Origin: Roseicyclus marinus
GTDB taxonomy: Bacteria > Pseudomonadota > Alphaproteobacteria > Rhodobacterales > Rhodobacteraceae
Length of the DNA stretch: 64,000 bases
Assembly: GCF_030163795.1 (NCBI RefSeq)
Contig: NZ_JASJOF010000004.1
Location: 62,001-126,000, forward strand
Direction: 5' to 3'
Part shown: piece after piece, positions 60,396-64,000 of the stretch
How the letters are laid out: every line of letters begins with the position of its first letter
How positions within the stretch are numbered: the first letter of the stretch is position 1
Notes under the pieces: generated by a model
What the model was told of the DNA's origin: nothing
Databases searched by the model: none
What the model saw: only the letters and a program-made list of their open reading frames with translations
Translations under genes and position numbers: made by a program

Positions 60396-60465
60396 CCCCA
60401 AGCCGCCACAGCCCTCTTGCCCTGCCGCGATGCGGCATGATTTGTTCCCCGCAAGGGAGTGCATC

Positions 60466-60855
60466 ATGAACCTGCACCACGACAGGTCCGAGATCGACAA
60501 GACCAACAACGCCTCGCAGGCCCCGTCCATCCTGCCCCGGCTCGACGAGCCGATGGATGACGCCACCTGGAACCGCATCCGCACCAATGCGCAGACGGCC
60601 TCCGATTTCCTCAAGGCCATCAGCCACGAGGGGCGGCTGATGATCCTGTGCTCGCTGGCCAATGGCGAGAAATCCGTGGCCGAGATCGAGGCGATGCTCG
60701 CCTCCCGGCAGGCCGCCGTCTCCCAACAACTCTCGCGCCTCCGCCTCGAGGGTCTGGTGACCGCCCGCCGCGACGGCAAACAGATCTATTACCGTTTGAC
60801 AGACGAACGGGCGCGCCTGATCATCGAGCGTGTCTACGAGTTGTTCTGCACCTGA
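60466..60855 (+). CDS. soxR: ArsR-family sulfur-responsive repressor SoxR
   Basis: A 129-residue winged-helix repressor. The recognition helix is in ASRQAAVSQQLSRLRLEGLV and the wing is RRDGKQIYYRL. Cysteines C62 (LMILCSLANGEKS) and C128 (ELFCT) are 66 residues apart, the same spacing as the persulfide-sensing pair of SqrR (C41/C107). Start at 60466 with AAGGGAG upstream is preferred to an in-frame ATG 12 codons earlier. It likely represses sox genes until sulfane sulfur is present. Confidence 0.92.
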   Translation: MNLHHDRSEIDKTNNASQAPSILPRLDEPMDDATWNRIRTNAQTASDFLKAISHEGRLMILCSLANGEKSVAEIEAMLASRQAAVSQQLSRLRLEGLVTARRDGKQIYYRLTDERARLIIERVYELFCT

Positions 60856-60901
60856 CCCCGCGCCTTGAGACCGGCGTTCGGTCGGGTCGAAGGGAGGGAA
60901 C

Positions 60902-61963
60902 ATGCTCGACGTTTTGGGAGAGGCTTGGTCGATCACCCTGATCGGCCTTGCCGGTGGCATCGTCCTCGGCCTTGCCGCTCGGCTGGGTCGCTTTTGCACG
61001 CTTGGCATGGTCGAAGATGCCCATTTCGGGCAGGACCGCACCCGGCTCTGGATGTGGGTGGTGGCGCTCGGCGCCGCGATGACCGCCAATTTCGCCGCCG
61101 AAGGCGCGGGCCTGATCCGGCTGCACCAGGCGATCTACCTCTACAACGGCTTTACGCTGGCCGGTGCCGCGCTCGGGGGTCTCCTGTTCGGCTATGGCAT
61201 GGCGCAGGCGGGCAATTGCGGCTTCGGGATGCTCGCCCGGCTTGGCGGCGGCGACCTGCGCGCCATGGTGATCGCCCTTGTCATGGGCGTGGCCGCCTAT
61301 GCGATGCTTTCCGGTCCGCTGGCCGCCCTGCGTGAACGGCTCTTCCCGATCGACCAACACCCAGACGCCGCGCAAGGCTGGGCGCATCTTCTGGGCGGTG
61401 CCACCGGCCTGCCCAGTTGGACGATCGGCGGCGCGCTCGGTCTTGTCATCCTGATCGCCGCCGCCCTCTCGCTCCTGCGCTCGGGTCGACACGGGGAACT
61501 CGGCTGGGGTCTTGTCGCGGGGCTCGCCATCAGCAGCGGGTTCCTTGGCACGGCCCATGTCGCCAATACCGGCTTCGACCATTGGCTCGTCCATTCCCAC
61601 AGCTTCACCGCCCCCGTAGGCGACACGATCCGCTACACGATGTCCTCCTCGGGGCTGGAGCCCGATTTCGCCATCGGCTCCGTCTTCGGCGTCGTGATCG
61701 GCGCTTTCCTCGGCTCCCTCATCCGCGACGGCTTCCGCTGGGAGGCCTGCGAGGATCCGCGCGAGCTCAAGCGCCAGATGGGCGGCGCGGTCCTGATGGG
61801 CTTCGGCGCGGTGCTGGCAGCGGGCTGCTCGATCGGCCAGGGCCTCTCGGCGTTGTCGCTCCTGTCTTTCCACGCCCCCGTGGTCGCCCTGACGATCTGG
61901 TTCGGCGCATGGGTCGGCCTGCGCCAACTGATCCTCGGCCACGGTCTGGCGCGGGAATTCTGA
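60902..61963 (+). CDS. YeeE/YedE family sulfur-compound transporter (SoxT-like), proximal
   Basis: A 353-residue polytopic protein. Family cysteines appear in LGRFCTLGMVEDAHFGQDR, AGNCGFGMLARLGGGDLRAM and LAAGCSIGQGLSALSLLSFHAP. 46 bases after soxR, so probably an operon soxS-soxR-yeeE. It is clearly different in sequence from the YeeE/YedE protein at the other end of the sox cluster, suggesting different cargo or direction. Confidence 0.88.
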   Translation: MLDVLGEAWSITLIGLAGGIVLGLAARLGRFCTLGMVEDAHFGQDRTRLWMWVVALGAAMTANFAAEGAGLIRLHQAIYLYNGFTLAGAALGGLLFGYGMAQAGNCGFGMLARLGGGDLRAMVIALVMGVAAYAMLSGPLAALRERLFPIDQHPDAAQGWAHLLGGATGLPSWTIGGALGLVILIAAALSLLRSGRHGELGWGLVAGLAISSGFLGTAHVANTGFDHWLVHSHSFTAPVGDTIRYTMSSSGLEPDFAIGSVFGVVIGAFLGSLIRDGFRWEACEDPRELKRQMGGAVLMGFGAVLAAGCSIGQGLSALSLLSFHAPVVALTIWFGAWVGLRQLILGHGLAREF

Positions 61964-62050
61964 CCGCATACGGCAGGCCTGAAAGCCACCGCCTCCCCTC
62001 ATCTTCCCCGAAATACGGCCGCCGGAGGCTCCCGCCCCCGACGCGCTTGC

Positions 62051-64000
62051 CTACTCCGCCGCGTGCTTGCGCGGTTTCAGCATCGGACCCAGATACCGTC
62101 CGGTATGCGACCGCTCGACCTCGGCCACCTCTTCGGGCGTTCCGACAGCCACGATCTCGCCGCCCCCGTCCCCGCCTTCCGGGCCGATGTCGATGATCCA
62201 GTCGGCGGTCTTGATCACGTCGAGGTTATGCTCAATCACCACCATGGAATTGCCCTGCTCGACCAGCTCGTGCAGCACCTCCAAAAGCTTCTTCACATCC
62301 TCGAAATGCAGGCCCGTGGTCGGCTCGTCGAGAATGTATAGCGTCCGGCCCGTCGACCGTTTCGCCAATTCCTTCGACAGCTTCACCCGCTGCGCCTCGC
62401 CCCCCGACAGGGTCGTGGCTTGCTGGCCGACCTTGATATACCCAAGGCCCACCCGCACCAGCGCATCCATCTTCTCACGGATCGACGGCACCGCCTTGAA
62501 GAACTCCTGCGCATCCTCGACCGTCATGTCGAGCACATCGGCGATGGACTTGCCCTTGAACTGCACCTCCAGCGTCTCGCGGTTGTAACGCTTGCCCTTG
62601 CAGGTCTCGCAGGTGACGTAAACGTCGGGCAGGAAATGCATCTCGATCTTGATGACGCCATCGCCCTGACAGGCCTCGCAGCGGCCGCCCTTCACGTTGA
62701 AGGAAAACCGCCCCGGCTTGTAACCGCGCGTCTTCGCCTCGGGCAGGCCCGCGAACCAATCCCGGATCGGCGTGAAGGCCCCGGTATAGGTCGCCGGATT
62801 CGACCGCGGCGTGCGCCCGATGGGGCGCTGGTCGATGTCGATCACCTTGTCCAGATGCTCCAGCCCCTTGATCGTCTCGCAAGGCGCGGGCGTCTGGCGG
62901 GCCCCGTTCAGCTTCATGGAGGCCGTCTTGAACAGGGTCTCGATGGTCAGGGTCGATTTCCCCCCGCCCGAAACCCCCGTCACGCAGACGAACTTGCCCA
63001 GCGGAAACTCCGCCGTGACCTCGCGCAGGTTGTTGCCCGTGGCCTTCACCACGGTCAGCTTCTTGCCATTGCCCTTGCGCCGCGTGGCGGGCACCCCGAT
63101 CTCGCGCGCGCCCGACAGGTATTGCCCGGTCAGTGACGCCGGGTCCGCCGTGATCTCGGCAGGTGTCCCGCGCGCCACGATCTGCCCGCCATGCACGCCC
63201 GCGCCCGGCCCGATGTCGAACACGTAATCCGCCTCGCGGATCGCCTCTTCGTCATGCTCGACCACGATCACCGTATTGCCTTGGTCGCGCAGGTTCTTGA
63301 GCGTCCCCAACAGCCGGTCATTGTCGCGTTGGTGCAAGCCGATCGACGGCTCGTCCAGCACATAGAGCACGCCGGTCAAGCCCGACCCGATCTGGCTCGC
63401 CAGCCGGATGCGCTGGCTCTCGCCCCCCGACAGCGTGCCCGCATTGCGCGCCAGCGTCAGGTAATCGAGACCCACATTGTTCAGGAACCCCAACCGCTCG
63501 CGAATTTCCTTCAGGATGGCGCGCGCGATCTCGTTCTTCTGCGCGCTGAGGCTTCCGGGCACGCTCTCGACCCAAGCCAGCGCCTCCTTGATCGACATCT
63601 GGACGACCTCGCCCACATGCAACCGCGCCGTGGCGGGCCCTTTCGCAGGTCCGATCTTGACCGCCAACGCTTCGGGCCGCAGCCGGTAGCCGCCGCAGGC
63701 GCCGCAGGGGCGGTTGTTCTGGTATTGCTCGAATTCCTCGCGGATCCATGCGCTATCGGTCTCGCGGTAGCGGCGCTCCATGTTGGGGATCACCCCCTCG
63801 AAGGTGCGCTTGACCTGATAGACCCGGCCGCCCTCGTCGTAGCGGAACTGGATTTCCTCTTCGCCCGACCCGCGCAGGAACACCTGCTGCACCTCGGCGG
63901 GCAGATCCTTCCACGGCGTCTTCGCCTTGAACCCGTAATGCCGCGCGATGGCCTCGATCGTCTGGGTGAAATAGGGCGACTTGCCCTTGCGCCACGGCGC
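62051..64000 (-). CDS. uvrA: Excinuclease ABC subunit A, C-terminal part
   Basis: The frame stays open to the window edge, so the N-terminal third is missing; about 649 residues are visible. Present are a CGACGG zinc-site piece, ABC signature [18 protein letters not shown] with [16 protein letters not shown], and a second Walker [12 protein letters not shown] zinc finger follows ([16 protein letters not shown] to CETCKGKR), then a second [15 protein letters not shown] with [19 protein letters not shown] damage recognition ATPase of nucleotide excision repair. Convergent with the YeeE/YedE gene, with 87 bases between them and no clear hairpin. Confidence 0.97.
   Translation of the reverse strand, partial: APWRKGKSPYFTQTIEAIARHYGFKAKTPWKDLPAEVQQVFLRGSGEEEIQFRYDEGGRVYQVKRTFEGVIPNMERRYRETDSAWIREEFEQYQNNRPCGACGGYRLRPEALAVKIGPAKGPATARLHVGEVVQMSIKEALAWVESVPGSLSAQKNEIARAILKEIRERLGFLNNVGLDYLTLARNAGTLSGGESQRIRLASQIGSGLTGVLYVLDEPSIGLHQRDNDRLLGTLKNLRDQGNTVIVVEHDEEAIREADYVFDIGPGAGVHGGQIVARGTPAEITADPASLTGQYLSGAREIGVPATRRKGNGKKLTVVKATGNNLREVTAEFPLGKFVCVTGVSGGGKSTLTIETLFKTASMKLNGARQTPAPCETIKGLEHLDKVIDIDQRPIGRTPRSNPATYTGAFTPIRDWFAGLPEAKTRGYKPGRFSFNVKGGRCEACQGDGVIKIEMHFLPDVYVTCETCKGKRYNRETLEVQFKGKSIADVLDMTVEDAQEFFKAVPSIREKMDALVRVGLGYIKVGQQATTLSGGEAQRVKLSKELAKRSTGRTLYILDEPTTGLHFEDVKKLLEVLHELVEQGNSMVVIEHNLDVIKTADWIIDIGPEGGDGGGEIVAVGTPEEVAEVERSHTGRYLGPMLKPRKHAAE

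Noticed and set aside
63753-63995. Minus-strand 80-codon frame at the right edge
   Set aside because: It overlaps uvrA in another frame, and the uvrA frame itself continues to the edge with conserved sequence.

Overview
This 64 kb window is a high-GC chromosome segment with dense operons and many 1-4 base start/stop overlaps. Its gene set (a complete sox cluster with soxCD, malyl-CoA lyase with malate-CoA ligase, TRAP and ABC importers, an inositol catabolic locus) points to an alphaproteobacterium of the Rhodobacteraceae/Roseobacter type. This is inferred from gene content and protein resemblance, since no rRNA gene is present. No tRNA, rRNA, CRISPR array, insertion sequence or prophage was seen.

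Layout. (1) 1-1.5 kb: the 3' part of an enoyl-CoA hydratase gene, a gene-poor stretch with one possible small ORF, and a cold-shock protein. (2) 1.5-4.0 kb, minus strand: pxpB-pxpC-pxpA, an ATP-dependent 5-oxoprolinase. (3) 4.1-19.0 kb: an inositol locus in two arms. The left arm (minus) has a ribose/inositol-type ABC importer, a phytanoyl-CoA dioxygenase-like protein and an IolB, with a LacI regulator divergent from it. The right arm has iolD-iolC-iolB2-fba-iolG (plus), divergent from two Gfo/Idh/MocA dehydrogenases and a TIM-barrel isomerase (minus). The same LacI-type palindrome lies in both divergent control regions, so the arms probably form one regulon. (4) 19.0-22.7 kb: an interspersed palindromic repeat, a small membrane protein and a TRAP transporter. 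(5) 22.7-25.4 kb: tyrosine breakdown genes hpd and fahA with a Rieske protein.

(6) 25.5-32.9 kb: an ScfR/PccR-like regulator divergent from a central-carbon operon with an unidentified protein, malyl-CoA lyase, malate-CoA ligase (mtkA, mtkB), a mesaconyl-C4-CoA hydratase-like protein and a mesaconyl-CoA C1-C4 CoA transferase-like protein. Together these resemble the glyoxylate/propionyl-CoA half of the 3-hydroxypropionate bi-cycle, with ATP-dependent malate activation as in the serine cycle. I consider this the most interesting module in the window. (7) 32.9-34.9 kb: kynA-kynU. (8) 34.9-39.0 kb: a Mn/Fe-type ABC importer with two operator-like palindromes upstream. (9) 39.0-48.4 kb: a sugar ABC importer plus three tandem Gfo/Idh/MocA oxidoreductases, controlled by a divergent GntR regulator whose operon continues into an SDR dehydrogenase.

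(10) 48.3-62.0 kb: thiosulfate oxidation, soxVW-XYZABCDEF plus a DUF302 protein on the minus strand, with soxS-soxR on the plus strand. A YeeE/YedE sulfur transporter closes each end. (11) 62.05-64.0 kb: the C-terminal part of uvrA, running off the window.

Overall this is a lithoheterotroph's metabolic segment: import and oxidation of cyclitols and sugars, amino-acid ring cleavage, C2/C3 acyl-CoA assimilation, and energy from thiosulfate. All functions are assigned by reading the sequence. No database search was run.
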